Assembly (NCBI GenBank): GCA_012295275.1
Contig: CM022677.1
Coordinates: 6,771,690-6,835,689, forward strand
Length of the DNA stretch: 64,000 nt
From: Chrysomallon squamiferum
Taxonomy: Eukaryota; Mollusca; Gastropoda; Neomphalida; Peltospiridae
Reading direction: 5' to 3'
Shown here: piece by piece, positions 1-11,627 of the stretch
How the letters are laid out: every line of letters starts with the position of its first letter
Position numbering within the stretch: the first letter of the stretch is position 1
The notes under the pieces: model-generated
What the model saw: only the letters and a program-made list of their open reading frames with translations
Told to the model about the DNA's origin: nothing
The model's database searches: none
Position numbers and translations under genes: made by a program

Positions 1-54
1 ACTTTTCCTTCTATATACTATTCTCTGCTCCAGCTTACATACCTACAACTGTAG

Positions 55-56
<2 letters not shown>

Positions 57-118
<62 letters not shown>

Positions 119-130
119 ATATATATATAG
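57..130. repeat. (TA)n microsatellite
   Basis: About 70 bases of nearly pure TA dinucleotides with two TATG interruptions near the end. It has no coding content and lies at the edge of a CTAC/CTGT-rich tract. Confidence 0.95.
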
Positions 131-174
131 TCTTCCACATTACCATCATACCTGTCTACACCTATCTGTCTGTC

Positions 175-650
175 TGCTACATAACTCTCTACATGTATCT
201 ACATATCAACCTACTGAACTACTGACCTACCTACCTATCTGTCCCTCTCTGTGTCTGATATCTATTAGTTAACTATCTACATATATCTGCATATCAACCT
301 ACTGACTACCTACCTACCTCTGTCCCTCTCTGTGTCTGATATCTATTAGTTAACTATCTACATATATCTGCATATCAACCTACCTACTACCTACCTATCT
401 GTCTCTCTCTGTGTCTGATATCTATTAGTTAACTATCTACATATATCTGCATATCACCTATGAACTACTGAACCTATATCTATTAGTTAACTATCTACAT
501 ATATCTGCATATCAACCTACTTAACTACTGACCTACCTACCTATCTGTCCCTCTCTGTGTCTGATATCTATTAGATAACTATCTACATATATCTACATAT
601 CAATCTACTGAAGTACTGACCTATATACCAATTTGTTTATCTATCCACAT
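175..650. repeat. Tandem repeat of about 80 bp units
   Basis: The phrase GTGTCTGATATCTATTAG recurs at 251, 332, 411 and 557, followed each time by TTAACTATCTACATATATC and a CATATCAACCTAC segment. Spacings of 81, 79 and 146 bases indicate about five units, one with an internal deletion. The pyrimidine-rich composition resembles the tracts at 52,300-53,900. Confidence 0.85.
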
Positions 651-1930
651 TATGACAGATCAATAACCATCCATCAGTCATATATCTAATTCCCTGTCAA
701 ACTACCTACATACATAACTAACTATGTCTAGACAGCTACATTACAACCTATGTATTTTACTGTATGCCTGGCACACAAACACACATGACAGAAAGAAGAA
801 AACACAGAATAGATAGATAGACACTGACATGTTTAACTATCTGCCTAAATTCATCTACATCTATGAATTCATTTGTTAACTTCTACTGATCTAACTGTCT
901 ATCAGTCTATCAACATCTCTCTCTTTCTTTCTGTTTATCTTCCTGTGTATCTCTTTACCTGTTAACCTCCCATCAGACAGTCAGTCTCATATCTCTGTCA
1001 ATCTTCTCTCCTTTCCTTTAAATCACTTATAGTAGCTCTAAACTTGCTAATATTGTCTATGAAAACAACATTAAGCTGGAACCTGCTTGTTGTCTATCTG
1101 TAAATATCATTGCTCCACATATTTTCATTTCTTCTATTTGTAATGTAGAAACAAACATAGCTTTTGCAGTGTCATTAGTCATTACAGTGGAAGTTTTTTA
1201 TTCCCTTCCATAACAACCAAGAATCATCCACTGTTAACTACTGGAGAATAATCAATCAACACTGATGTGTACTGTCAACATTTTCTCTGGAAAATGCTTT
1301 GGAATGAAAAATCCATCTTTTGTGAATAATAATTGTTCCATATCAATAGATACCTCATCTATTTAAATTCTTCTCCCTATTCCTTTAATCTTGTCTTTCC
1401 TGTAGATTAAATAATAAAATTTAATAGAATAATAAGTACTTTTCGATTGTGTTTAATTGTTAGAAAGAAATTATTATAAATAAACATCATCTGTCTCTTA
1501 TTGTAATAGATTTTAATAATAAATCATAAATAATTTAAACAAAAAATATATATCTATGAAAAAGTATCACTACAAATTTTACATTCTGGTCAATTTAAAA
1601 GGAATAATTGTCTTTTATAACTAAATTCATAAACATATGTGAAAATATTTCTTTATGAAAGCTTTTCTAATACTAAACAAGAAGAATGCAAAGCTGAAAT
1701 CCATAAAATTGTGGATTCTCCTCTGAATCTTCAGCACCGACTTGCCTTGTACTGTAAGGGAGAGAGTGAGATCTGACAAACTCTGTCTTTGACCAAGTGT
1801 TTAAAAGAAATACACAATCTGACATGGACTTGACAGTTTCCACCTGTAAATTGAAAAGAATTCATTGTCATCAGCCTATAAAAATGACAGGCATTTTAGT
1901 TAAATAACTAATTGATAAGTTCTGTCATTT
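650..1930. other. AT-rich non-coding stretch
   Basis: Degenerate CTAT/CTGT-rich sequence up to about 1,000 is followed by unstructured AT-rich DNA. I see no open frame with protein-like composition, no convincing splice-flanked exon and no RNA gene. Confidence 0.6.
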
Positions 1931-2934
1931 ATTAGTTTACTAATAGATACCAATGCTTTTCAGTTCTAATAACAAAATGTTAATTCAGGTATGTGAATTC
2001 AGTCATTTTGATTACAAGCCGCATTACTTTTTTGGAACACTTAGAACTGATTCTATACATCTAATTTTAGGTCTGATTAAAAATATAAGTTAATAATCTG
2101 GCTACAACAATAAATTTATCCAGAATAATAATCTTTTAATCCCAAAGATCAAGAGAATTCCAATTAATTACAAATATTTAACATTTTAAAATGTGATGAT
2201 ATAATTAATTCAAACCATAAAAAAGTCCTTTATATCTTCAGATCTTTTTGTTATATTTGACAGCTGAATAAATTCTTAAAAAATAAACATTATCTGTGAA
2301 TATCATTCAGTTCATCAGCTAGTTTATGTATATTATTCTAACACAAAACTGCAGTGATTAAAATGCTGAAGTGTTATCTTGATCTGAACTGAACTTTTAT
2401 CACCTACAAATCTATGTTTATTAAAGTTAACAGATTTGAATCCTGAACGAGGAAGTGATCCAGCTGATAAAAAAAAAAAAGAATAAATGAACAAAATAAT
2501 GCAGATACTGCAACAGTAACATTGACACTAATAAACTGTTTCATCTATGAGTCACTTGTTTCTTACTATTTGGTCACAATCGGGCAATTTTGTGGATTTT
2601 GTACATTCTTTTTTTTTAGACAGATTCATCTAAATAAACAAATATAGAAAGAAAAATTAATAAAATAAAAATAAAATAAGAATAAATAAAAATAAGCATC
2701 GTTTATCATTCTAATCTTAACGTACATTATTTAAATGACTATTTTTTTTACCTATTTCAGGCTAGGAGCATTTGATTAATTTGCACAATAAAATCTTTGG
2801 GAAGAAAAATTTCAGTCATGGAAAAATTATTATGAATTATACTTTAACAATGTTTTAATACTGACTTTATTTATCTGGATATAGGTGTGAATTACTGAGA
2901 ACAAAATAAAGATAATTCTATCATTTTAACCAAG

Positions 2935-3035
2935 TCTGTGTGAAATAAATATTTCCCATAAAATAATTATTAGTGGCTCTTGTTTTAAAACATATGGAAG
3001 GAAAGAAATGGTTGCCCAAATAATTTTATTATTAG
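2935..3035 (+). repeat. Interspersed repeat fragment (TGGCTCTTGT family), copy 1
   Basis: A GTGAAATAAATATTT start, then AGTGGCTCTTGTTTTAAAACATA and a GGTTGCCCAAATAAT block (given here as trimmed landmarks). It is shared with 63,345-63,530 on the same strand and 54,965-55,165 on the opposite strand. This copy lies within the larger duplicate of the right end, so it may have been copied with it. Confidence 0.6.
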
Positions 3036-3067
3036 TTATTATTATAAAAGATATCAAGACCTCTTAC

Positions 3068-3164
3068 TTCAGAACAGTTCTCTGTTTTAACTGAATTCCT
3101 CTGACTGGCTAGTAACAGTATCAGAAGAATTTGTCATCTTCAGGTTTTTTTCTCTCAAAATCAC
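3068..3164 (-). pseudogene. Duplicate IRAG-like exon, frameshifted
   Basis: The minus strand has a TTTTGCAG acceptor, a reading MTNSSDTVTSQSEEF, and a GTAAGA donor. The intact counterpart at 63,602-63,696 reads MTNSSDTLTSQSEQVNKTEN and ends on GTAAGT. Relative to that copy, one extra base near the 3' end produces a TAA within the exon, so this copy cannot be spliced in frame. The upstream part also reads differently (frame +1). It is probably a duplicated relic. Confidence 0.7.
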
Positions 3165-3411
3165 CTGCAAAACCAGAAAGAGATTTCACTTTAATGTTTT
3201 TCTTTGCCTGGTTTTAGCACGTTCAAATGTTTTCCTGATATTTGACTGTTGAGATTGGTGACCTGGTGTAAGACTCTCCAACTTAAGAATTGTTGTAGTC
3301 TGATGTGGTCAGCTTCAATGTCCAGGTCACCAAAATTGAGCTTTTCATTGGCAGACCTTTCAACAACTCTGAGTCAGAGTCACATTGGTGGGTGCACTGC
3401 CTAGTTTGAGG

Positions 3412-3414
3412 AAA

Positions 3415-3449
<35 letters not shown>

Positions 3450-3475
3450 ATCAATCAATCAATAAAATATTGTAA
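3412..3475. repeat. (AAAT)n microsatellite
   Basis: Tandem AAAT units beginning in GAGGAAATAAATAAAT and decaying into AATC units at the 3' end. Confidence 0.95.
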
Positions 3476-3484
3476 AAAATATAA

Positions 3485-4060
3485 AATAAATAAAATACTG
3501 CTACTACTACATTTACTGCAACACTACATGCCACTTTCATTACCATCATTACTATAACTAATATTTACTATTATTCCTTATTCAACTGGGGTTACTTTTA
3601 TTGAAATAATACTGCTTTTACTAAAATTACTATCCATTAATAATAAAAGTGATATTTTTTACTCTTTTCAGTATTACTCCTATGCCTGTATTTCTATATA
3701 CTAATATTATTATAATTATTACAACAACAACAACTATGACTACTGTTACTACTGTTATCACTGCTGTTAACCTACTCTTCTTCTTACATTTATCATTTCT
3801 CTAAAAACAACTACTATTAGAACTGGTACTGCTACTACCACCACTGCAACCAGTAATTTGACTACAACCAGTTTTTTTAATCACCATGAGTCTCACTAGA
3901 TACATTACTATTACAAAGCTATGGAGACATCACCTGCTAAAACATCACCAAGATCAATTTTACAATATTATTAATGCTGTAACAACTACATTACTACAAC
4001 AATGGCAATGACTAATACTACTACTATAACAACAACCTCTATAGATCCTCCTGTTCTGCC
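3485..4060. repeat. Degenerate ACT/ATT trinucleotide-rich tract
   Basis: Long stretch dominated by TACTGCTACTACTAC-like and ATTACTATTATT-like triplets without a fixed unit. It looks like an old decayed trinucleotide array and has no coding features. A similar compound tract sits at 23,940-24,250. Confidence 0.7.
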
Positions 4061-4190
4061 ATATTCTTTGATGACATTTCTACCCTATGGTGACTCACAC
4101 AATTAGCTCTTCTTGTGTACAGAGCAGTTTCTGAAAAACAACAGTAATTTATTTATTTACCTATGTAGTTATATATGTATCTGTCAGATA

Positions 4191-4192
<2 letters not shown>

Positions 4193-4270
<78 letters not shown>
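4193..4270. repeat. (GA)n microsatellite
   Basis: About 75 bases of pure GA dinucleotide. The open frame through it encodes only Arg-Glu alternation and is not a gene. Confidence 0.97.
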
Positions 4271-4272
<2 letters not shown>

Positions 4273-4689
4273 ATTCCAGTGGCAGCAAACTTTATACTCA
4301 GTGCTGGACAGCACCTTCTACTGAAACAACTTCACTAGCCAACATCAGCACATCAATTAGAGCTGTATGTGTATTCTGAAAATAAAAATACAAATAAAAT
4401 AATAAAAATAATAAACTGTTAAAAATAAATAACTAATGTTTCTGTATTATTTAAATTTTACTGTTATCAGTTACTGGATTATTCAGACACAAAGGGATGT
4501 GGGATATTTTTGATATACTTTGTATAATCATTATAATGATAATGATAATAATGATAATAATTTAAATAATTAACAAAACAATAGCAAACAAATGATTATT
4601 ATTATGCTAATTTACAATCAGTAAAGAGTTGTTACTATAAAACTTATTTTATTTGCTAAGAAATAAAAATAAGATAAAAAACTTGCAAC

Positions 4690-5050
4690 TTGGAATTGTG
4701 TTGTCTGAATCAGGTAGAGGACTAGCTCGGTCCTTCGAACTGTCAATATCGCTGACATCACTCTCATGAACGCTGCCTTCCTGAGTCTCATCTTGTTCTG
4801 CTTCAGCTACAGCCTTTGTTTTCTTCTCTCTCTTTTCTTTATCTTCTCATCCAGCTTCATTCTCAGAGTGGCAAGCTCAGATGTTACCTGCTGCTCAACT
4901 TTCTGGCTGTTATTTTTGCCATCGCAGTCGTCTGCCTAGTTTTTTGTTTTGCAGCGTAGCAGATGAAGTGTTTTTACCAGCATCAGCTTGATTTCACAAA
5001 AAAGCAGACTTCAATGGTGCTCTGCCCTTTTCTTCTTGTTCCTGTTGATA
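4690..5050 (-). pseudogene. Degenerate coiled-coil gene fragment, copy A
   Basis: Read on the minus strand, this encodes VEQQVTSELATLRMKLDEK, a Lys/Glu-rich stretch, and then EQDETQEGSV and SSKDRASPLPDSDN. At least one frameshift is needed between the coiled-coil part and the acidic part, and upstream frames contain stops. The SSKD(R/Q)ASP(L/V)PDSDN motif recurs at 41,350-41,400 (plus) and partly at 21,530. I do not recognise the family; heptad-like Leu/Lys/Glu spacing suggests a coiled coil. It sits in the outer part of palindrome 1. Confidence 0.55.
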
Positions 5051-5274
5051 CATGTAAACCATCGATATATCATATTATAGTATTCCAGCAGCACTTGCAC
5101 TCTACAGTATGATACTGATCAATGATTGTGTAGCTGGATGAGAAATTTATAAAATATTTCACTCACATCTGATTTTTTACAGAACCATTCTTTAAATTCA
5201 TTTGGAACATTTTCTCCACATGACCTAGAAAACATAAAAAATAAAAATTATTAGTAATGATATGAAAAATAAAA

Positions 5275-5400
5275 TGGATAATAATAATAAAGATCACAAA
5301 AATAATAATAATAAAAATAAAACTTAATAATAATAATAAAAAGTAGTAATAATAATAAGAGAAGAAGAAGATGAAAAAGAAGGAATTACAACAAAACAAA
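5275..5400. repeat. AAT-rich and GAAGA-rich low-complexity tract
   Basis: Repeated ATAATAATAATAA-type triplets that change to AGAAGAAGAAGATGAAAAAG. The minus-strand open frame is only Phe/Ile/Leu runs translated from this tract. Confidence 0.85.
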
Positions 5401-5479
5401 ACAAAGTGTAAATAAATAAATTAAAATTGACCATTAAGAAAAGAAGAGAAACAAAGAACAGGATAACAAATTATTTGAG

Positions 5480-5851
5480 TGTTTATTTGTGTGTTAAATA
5501 TTTTTTTTATAAATAATTTTATTAATTTTTATAGCATCATCTACATATGAAATAACCTGGTCATGTATTTCTTAAATTTGTATTCATCTTTATTTGTTTT
5601 TAGTGTTAACATAGAGCTATACAGGTATTTAGCTTAAATAATATGAAAGCATTTAGGGACCCACCCATTATAAAGTTTAATATGTTTAATAATTATAGAG
5701 CAAGTCAGCAATTTAACCTAAATCTTTGAAAATAATAAATCATAAATAAACTGACTGAAAACAACCTGTCAAACAAAATTAGCATATTTTCTTTTAATAG
5801 TTTTATTAGTTTATTTCAACAACAACAACAAAAAAAATAATAATAATAATA

Positions 5852-5887
<36 letters not shown>

Positions 5888-6540
5888 ATAATAATAATAA
5901 TAACAATAATAATAATAATAATAATTTTAAATTCTCTGTGACTTGTTGTGTGGTGTCTCTTTGGTGTGTGCTACACAAGTCAATTTATTTTAAAACAAAT
6001 TTAATTACTGGCCACTCAAAATTTGCTGATACATCATGACGTTGTTTATGTTGTTCACATTAGTACAACCACTGGTGAATGTTATTATTAATCGAGTGTC
6101 GTTATTTGAAAAAATTATAAATAAATAAATAAATAAATATTGTTCTCAAATAATATGGCTGCCATCAGTTGTCTATGACTTTTAAATTATAATTAAATAA
6201 AACGAAAAAAATCAAACACATTAACATTTATAATAATAAATAGTAATACCTGTCTCCTTCACAAAATGAAATACTTTAAACAACTGTTTTAATGCGATTA
6301 CACCAATTCTGTAGAAAATTCTTCGAACATTAAATAAAAAAGTAAATCCGTAAAGTCCGACAATCATCCCGCATTTTTCTGCATATACAATCCCCCAAAA
6401 AAAAAAAAAAAAAATAAATAAAAACAAAATTAAAATAATGTTCAAAACAAATAAAATAAAATAAAGGAACATCACAACCTTTATTAAAATATATTTATTT
6501 TATTTATTTATTTATATTTTTTTTATCTTATTATTAGCCA
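5480..6540 (+). repeat. Segment B, copy B1
   Basis: This starts near ATAAATAATTTTATTAATTTT and includes ATATGAAATAACCTGGTCAT, a TATACAGGTATTTAGCTT block, a GTCAATTT...ACTGGCCAC block and ATCGAGTGTCGTTATTT. The same ordered blocks occur at 10,770-11,490 (plus) and 20,060-21,150 (minus). With B2 it flanks the P4HA cassette as direct repeats. No protein is recognisable in it. Confidence 0.85.
5815..5925. repeat. Poly(A) and (AAT)n tract
   Basis: AAC and AAT triplets, a run of about 30 A residues and further AAT triplets. It lies inside segment B1. Confidence 0.95.
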
Positions 6541-6879
6541 ATCGTTGACCGTAAACTTCAAATAAACGGTTTTTTTTTTTTTCCCCTACTTTTTCTTTCT
6601 TCTTCTTATTTATATTAATGCACCAAATAAAATCACAAAACTTACAACTCACACTACAAGTTGCTTATTATTGTGCAGGAATTTACCAATGTTTGATATC
6701 CTATTCTAAAATGTATTATACCATTTCTATCAATATCACCATCGTTGCCGTCGTAACGGCGTTGTTTCAAGCTTTCTAGAGTCCTTCTCATTATTCTTTA
6801 GCGGGCGAATCACCTCTTCAAATACATTATTGTGATTTCTAGTAATGTCGCCGTCGTTCCAGTATTAACGTCTTGGTTA

Positions 6880-8440
6880 ATATATCACACGTCACTGTAC
6901 AGTATTTCTTTACTTAATACTACTAATATCACGTCACAGTTTTTATTTACTTAATATCGCGTTACTGTACATATTTATTTTGCTTAATTTCTGCTACTAT
7001 TACGTTACGGTTCAGTATTTATTTACTTAATACTGCTACTATCACGTTACTATACAGTGTTTGTTTAGTTAACGCTGCAAATATCACGTTCGTGTACAGT
7101 ATTTATTTACTGCTAATACTGCTAATATCACGTTACTGTACAGTATTTATTTTATTTATTTACTGCTAATATAACGTTACTGTACAGTATTTATTTATTT
7201 ACTTAATACTGCTAATATAACGTTACTGTACAGTATTTATTTACTTAATACTGCTAAATATCACGTTACTGTACAGTATTTATTTACTTAATACTGCTAA
7301 TATAACGTTACTGTACAGTATTTATTTACTGCTAATATACTGTACAGTATTTATTTACTTAATACTGCTAATATCACGTTACTGTACAGTATTTATTTAC
7401 TTAATACTGCTAATATCACGTTACTGTACAGTATTTATTTACTTAATACTGCTAATATCACGTTACTGTACAGTATTTATTTTTATTTTTACTGCTAATA
7501 TCACGTTACTGTACAGTATTTATTTATTTAATACTGCTAATATCACGTTACTGTACAGTATTTATTTATTTAATACTGCTAATATCACGTTACAGTATTT
7601 ATTTTTACTTAATACTGCTAATATCACGTTACTGTACAGTATTTATTTATTTAATACTGCTAATATCACGTTACTGTACAGTATTTATTTAGTTAATACT
7701 GCTATTTAACGTTTGTACAGTATTTATTTTATGCTGCTAATATAACGTTACTGTACAGTATTTATTAATATCACGTTACTGTGTACAGTATTTATTTAGT
7801 TAATGCTGCTAATATAACGTTACTGTACAGTATTTTATACTGCTAATATCACGTTACTGTACAGTATTTATTTACTTAATACTGCTAATATCACGTTACT
7901 GTACAGTATTTATTTACTTAATACTGCTAATATCACGTTACTGTACAGTATTTATTTATTTAATGACGTTCTGCTAATATACGTTACTGTACAGTATTTA
8001 TTTATTTAATACTGCTAATATCACGTTACTGTACAGTATTTATTTACTTAATACTGCTAATATAACGTTCTCTGTACAGTATTTATCTAATATCGTTACT
8101 GTACAGTATTTATTTGTACAGTATAACGTTATTTACAGTATTTAATTTACCTAATATCGTTACTGTACAGTATTTATTTACTTAATACTGCTAATATCAC
8201 GTTACTGTACAGTATTTATTTATTTATTAATATACGTTAAAAAAATATCGTTACTGCTGCTCAGTATTTATTTACTTAATGCTGCTAATATTACGTTACT
8301 GTACTTTTTTATTTACTTAATACTGCTAATATCATTTTCTCTGTTCAGTATTTATTTACTTAATGCTTCTAATATCGTTACTGTACAGTATTTATTTACT
8401 TAATACTGCTAATATCACAATACAGTATTTATTTACTTAA
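6880..8440. repeat. Large minisatellite, unit about 42 bp, roughly 35 copies
   Basis: The unit contains TTACTTAATACTGCTAATAT followed by CACGTTACTGTACAGTATTT. Most units carry the perfect 12-base palindrome TACTGTACAGTA. Units vary in length through loss of the TTTACTTAATA segment, and edges decay. The same unit occurs as about four copies at 32,285-32,480 (plus) and about ten at 49,650-50,100 (minus), always next to P4HA sequence. The tract has no credible coding frame. Confidence 0.95.
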
Positions 8441-8619
8441 GAGGAGATTCTTCATATTTCGCAGAATAAGGTCCGCTACAGAGAAAGAATGAAAAAGAAA
8501 AAAAAAATAGAAATGAAATAAAGTGTAATGATTCTGGATAAAAACATTTTGTATCAATTAAAACTGACATTTATTCAAACATATTCATAAAATAAAATAA
8601 AAAAATAAAAAATGTGGAA

Positions 8620-8765
8620 TAACATAATAAAAAATAAGTAGTGACATCTGATTTGTATGTGTTTTGAAGAAGAAACAGAACAACTGCAGACAACACTTCA
8701 AAATCTTCATAACTTAAGAAGTGCGCCACTTCTAAATGACAGCTGTAATGCACATTTTAATCTGT
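8620..8765 (-). pseudogene. P4HA: Inverted P4HA substrate-domain fragment, locus 1
   Basis: The minus strand encodes HLEVAHFLSYEDFEVLSA and then LLQNTYKSDVT, matching the plus-strand P4HA pattern EHLPSYEDLEG...RLQDTYKLN just downstream. This is a short relic of the peptide-substrate-binding domain in opposite orientation, about 90 bases upstream of the plus-strand P4HA copy. Matching relics occur at 32,560-32,770 and 49,365-49,600, so the inverted pair was duplicated as a unit. Confidence 0.7.
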
Positions 8766-8850
8766 TTTTTTTTTTTTCTTGAGGAGTGTTTTTGTTTTCA
8801 TTTTTGTCTGTATGTTACTTTATTCTGACATAAACAAATTATTAATATAA

Positions 8851-9405
8851 GAAATCCGTGAACATCTTCCAAGTTACGAAGATTTAGAAGGGGCCGCTGC
8901 AGCTCTGTTTCGACTTCAAGACACGTACAAATTAAATGCTACAAGATTAACAGAAGGTTTTATATATGAACGATATATACAGAGATTATCAGCAGAAGAC
9001 TGTTATCAATTAGGTCGCCTTGCATACAAACTGAAAAAATACAAATATGTGCATATCTGGAGGACGATGAGTCTCGAAAAAGTAAGAACAGAAAAAATTC
9101 AGAACGTATCTCGGTTAAAACTTCATGACTATGACATATACGGTAGAGAATTAGCGGGACAGATAGAGCAAGTTTTAAATTTGACAAATGAACAGTTAAT
9201 GTTAGCTCGTGGACTAGAACGTGCTCCGAACAGAAGAAAAAAGTATTCAAGTATATCAAAACTTAGGAAAGAAAAGAGAAAAAATGGCAGAGTTAAAGAA
9301 AAAACAAGTTTCGATGCTCTCTGTCGTGGTGAAGAGGTTATTAAAGTACGACAGCGACATCGTTTGAAATGTCGCTACCATAACAATATCAAAAACCGCT
9401 TCTAA
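8851..9405 (+). pseudogene. P4HA: Prolyl 4-hydroxylase alpha, truncated copy (substrate-binding and linker part)
   Basis: P4HA is the catalytic alpha subunit of ER collagen prolyl 4-hydroxylase, an Fe(II)/2-oxoglutarate dioxygenase. An uninterrupted frame of 184 codons starts without Met at EIREHLPSYEDLEGAAAAL and continues with RLQDTYKLN, LSAEDCYQLGRLAYKLKKY and YVHIW (the TPR-like peptide-binding domain). It then runs through a basic linker with FDALCRGEE and HRLKCRY, the usual entry to the catalytic domain. It ends in a stop at KNRF and the whole dioxygenase domain is missing. Sequence resembling 36,010 onward follows almost at once, so this locus has a deletion relative to 34,090-36,010. 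It is a 5'- and 3'-truncated relic, and the least damaged of the three copies over this stretch. Confidence 0.9.
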
Positions 9406-9419
9406 TTCTTAAGCCTGCT

Positions 9420-10220
9420 AAAGAAGAGATTCTGAAATTAATGTTAAACTTGGAGGCCATGACAGACAAAGAAATACGAAAAAACAAAAAACCTAACAAA
9501 AAAAAGCACAACCCCCCCAAAAAAAACGCAGTCATCAATGACAGACTGTTTATCCTCTGACAACTGATAGACCATTAACATTTGTAATAAAAAAAAATAT
9601 TCCAGTTTTATGTTATTTTAATCTTTAGAAAAAGCTCTCTGTCTAAAACGGTATATCACGTTGGTCTCAATGAATCATGCGGTTTTGACAGTGTCCACTG
9701 TTTTTATTTTTGTTGTTTATATTTTATTATTTATCAAATAATAATAGATACGTGTATTGTTTATAGTATGTAAATTGATATTCCTGGAAGATACCTACAC
9801 ATTTACATTTGTTACTCATTATACAGCTATATTCGTTTCAGTTGATTTCTTCATATATACTGGTATACCTTTATATAATGGTAGAATATTACTTTCTTGA
9901 AATGTTTTTTTTTTTTTTTAAATTCTTTATGTACGTTGGAGTATATGTTTGTAATTTAGTTTGTAAAATGTTTCGTCGTCTGCTTTATGGAAAGTTTTCA
10001 AGGGCAGATAATCGAAAATGAATTATTAAACAATACGATGTAGAATCTTGTCACAAGACTCGAGTGTAATTTTTATTTTTTTGAGAAATTTTGCTGAATT
10101 TTTATTGATCAATCAACAGAGTAATCACTTATATTTTGCTTTTCATTGAAATTATTATGTAATTATATTTAGCAGATATGTAATCAATAATATAATTATC
10201 CTTTAAATTATATTACTTAT
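9420..10220 (+). repeat. Copy of the 36,010-36,560 region
   Basis: TTAATGTTAAACTTGGAGG, an AACTGATAGACCATTAACATT block, a GGTCTCAATGAATC block and TAGAATCTTGTCACAAGACT match 36,010-36,530 in order (and 45,850-46,390 in reverse). At 36,015 the LEDMTEEFREEYEENAVDRD reading is possible; here it is disrupted. No gene is retained. The rest is AT-rich. Confidence 0.75.
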
Positions 10221-10735
10221 AACTACATAATGACAAAAAAGAAGAAAACAAAAAAAAAAAAAAAAAAAGGAGATTAAAATGACAACAAAATATGAATGAT
10301 GTTTATTATTATCTGAATAAAATTTGCAGTTATTTTTCCTTCGTAATCTGTGGAAAATCTGAGATTCATTTCAGTCTTTTGGCAAACAGAACACTGAATA
10401 TCTCATACAGTTTCAAACCAGTAGATACATGTTTTATATCAAAATGATGCTTTCTAAAGCCCTACAGTATTTTTAAGCATGATGCATAAACTATTACAAT
10501 GCCTCCACTTAATTTCATAATAGAATGTTTATCTTTTTTCATTTTTAGGAGATCTCACTGTGTTGAAGACATAAGTCAACATGACAGATTTCAGTTGTAT
10601 CCTGTTTTAGTTCACGTTGTATCTTATACATCAGTCAAACAATAAGACACCTACTTCAAAAAAGAATCATTTTAGTAATGTTTTGTGCATGGAGACTGTA
10701 TAGTGTATTAATATCTTTTGTGATTATGATTACAA

Positions 10736-10740
<5 letters not shown>
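10220..10740. other. AT-rich non-coding stretch
   Basis: Nothing protein-like is visible. From about 10,620 it aligns in reverse with 21,190-21,290, so the left boundary of the B2 homology lies here rather than at 10,770. Confidence 0.6.

Positions 10741-10784
<44 letters not shown>
10739..10784. repeat. (GT)n microsatellite
   Basis: About 45 bases of pure GT at the start of segment B2. The right-arm equivalent at 21,150-21,190 is an interrupted CA tract. Confidence 0.97.
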
Positions 10785-10786
<2 letters not shown>

Positions 10787-11490
10787 AATATTATTATAAC
10801 AAATAATTGTATTAATATTTTACAGTGTCTACATATGAAATAACCTGGTCATATTTTTCTTAAATTTGTATTCATCTTTATAGGTTTTTATCGTTAACAT
10901 AGGGCTATACAGGTATTTAGCTTTAATAATATGAAAGAATTTAGGGCCCCACCCATTATATACTTTAATATGGTTAAAATAGTTTTATTAGTATATTAAA
11001 AAATAATAATAATAAAATAAATAAATAAATAAATAAATAAATAAAAATTGTGAGTTGACACATAGTTGTTGTATGGTGTTTACTTTGGTGTGTGCTACAC
11101 AAGTCAATTTCTTTTAAAACAAATTTAATTACTGGCCACACAGTGATTGGTAAAACAATTCTTGTTTATGCTGTTCACATTAGTACAAACACTGGCGAAT
11201 TTTGTTATTAATCGAGTGTCGTTATTTAAAAAAAAAAAAATATAAATAATAAAATAAATAAATAAATAAATAAATATTATTCCCGAATATGATGGCTGCC
11301 ATCAGGTGGCTGTGATGTTTAAATTATACTTAAAAAAAAAAAAAAAAAAAAAAAAATAAAAACTCATTAACAACTATAATAATAAATAGTACTACCTGTC
11401 TGCTTCACAAAATGAAATACTTTAAGCAACTTTTTTGTTGCAATTACACCAATTCTGTATAAGATTCTTCAAACGTCAAATAAAAAAGTA
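10785..11490 (+). repeat. Segment B, copy B2
   Basis: Repeats the ordered landmarks of 5,480-6,480: ATATGAAATAACCTGGTCAT, the TATACAGGTATTTAGCTTTA block, the ACTGGCCACA block, ATCGAGTGTCGTTATTT and GATGGCTGCCATCAG. With B1 it brackets the minisatellite-P4HA cassette. Confidence 0.85.
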
Positions 11491-11579
11491 ATCAGCCTTA
11501 GAAAAAGAATGGGAAATAGTGAATGCAAAATGGGCTATAGACGTAGAGATTTCAGCAGTTGTTATCTACGTCAAAATAT

Positions 11580-11627
<48 letters not shown>
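11580..11627. repeat. (CA)n microsatellite
   Basis: About 48 bases of pure CA. The matching place in the right arm of palindrome 1 (18,764-18,782) has a much shorter GT run, so the arms differ in repeat length. Confidence 0.97.

Larger units (their letters stand above)
1930..3220. repeat. Diverged direct duplicate of 61,930-63,730
   Basis: Several blocks match the right end of the window in the same orientation and order: TTTTCAGTTCTAATAACAAAAT near 1,960 and 61,950 (trimmed match), the GAGTCA...TTTCCTACTATTT block near 2,550 and 62,155, the TGGCTCTTGT block near 2,975 and 63,390, and the exon block near 3,070-3,180 and 63,600-63,715. The spacing differs because of indels. This is a segmental duplication of an intron-exon portion of the IRAG-like gene. 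Confidence 0.8.

Noticed and set aside
4113-4379. Arg-Glu repeat protein from the GA tract
   Set aside because: Pure dinucleotide translation with no conserved flanks or splice context. The same applies at 46,793-47,029.
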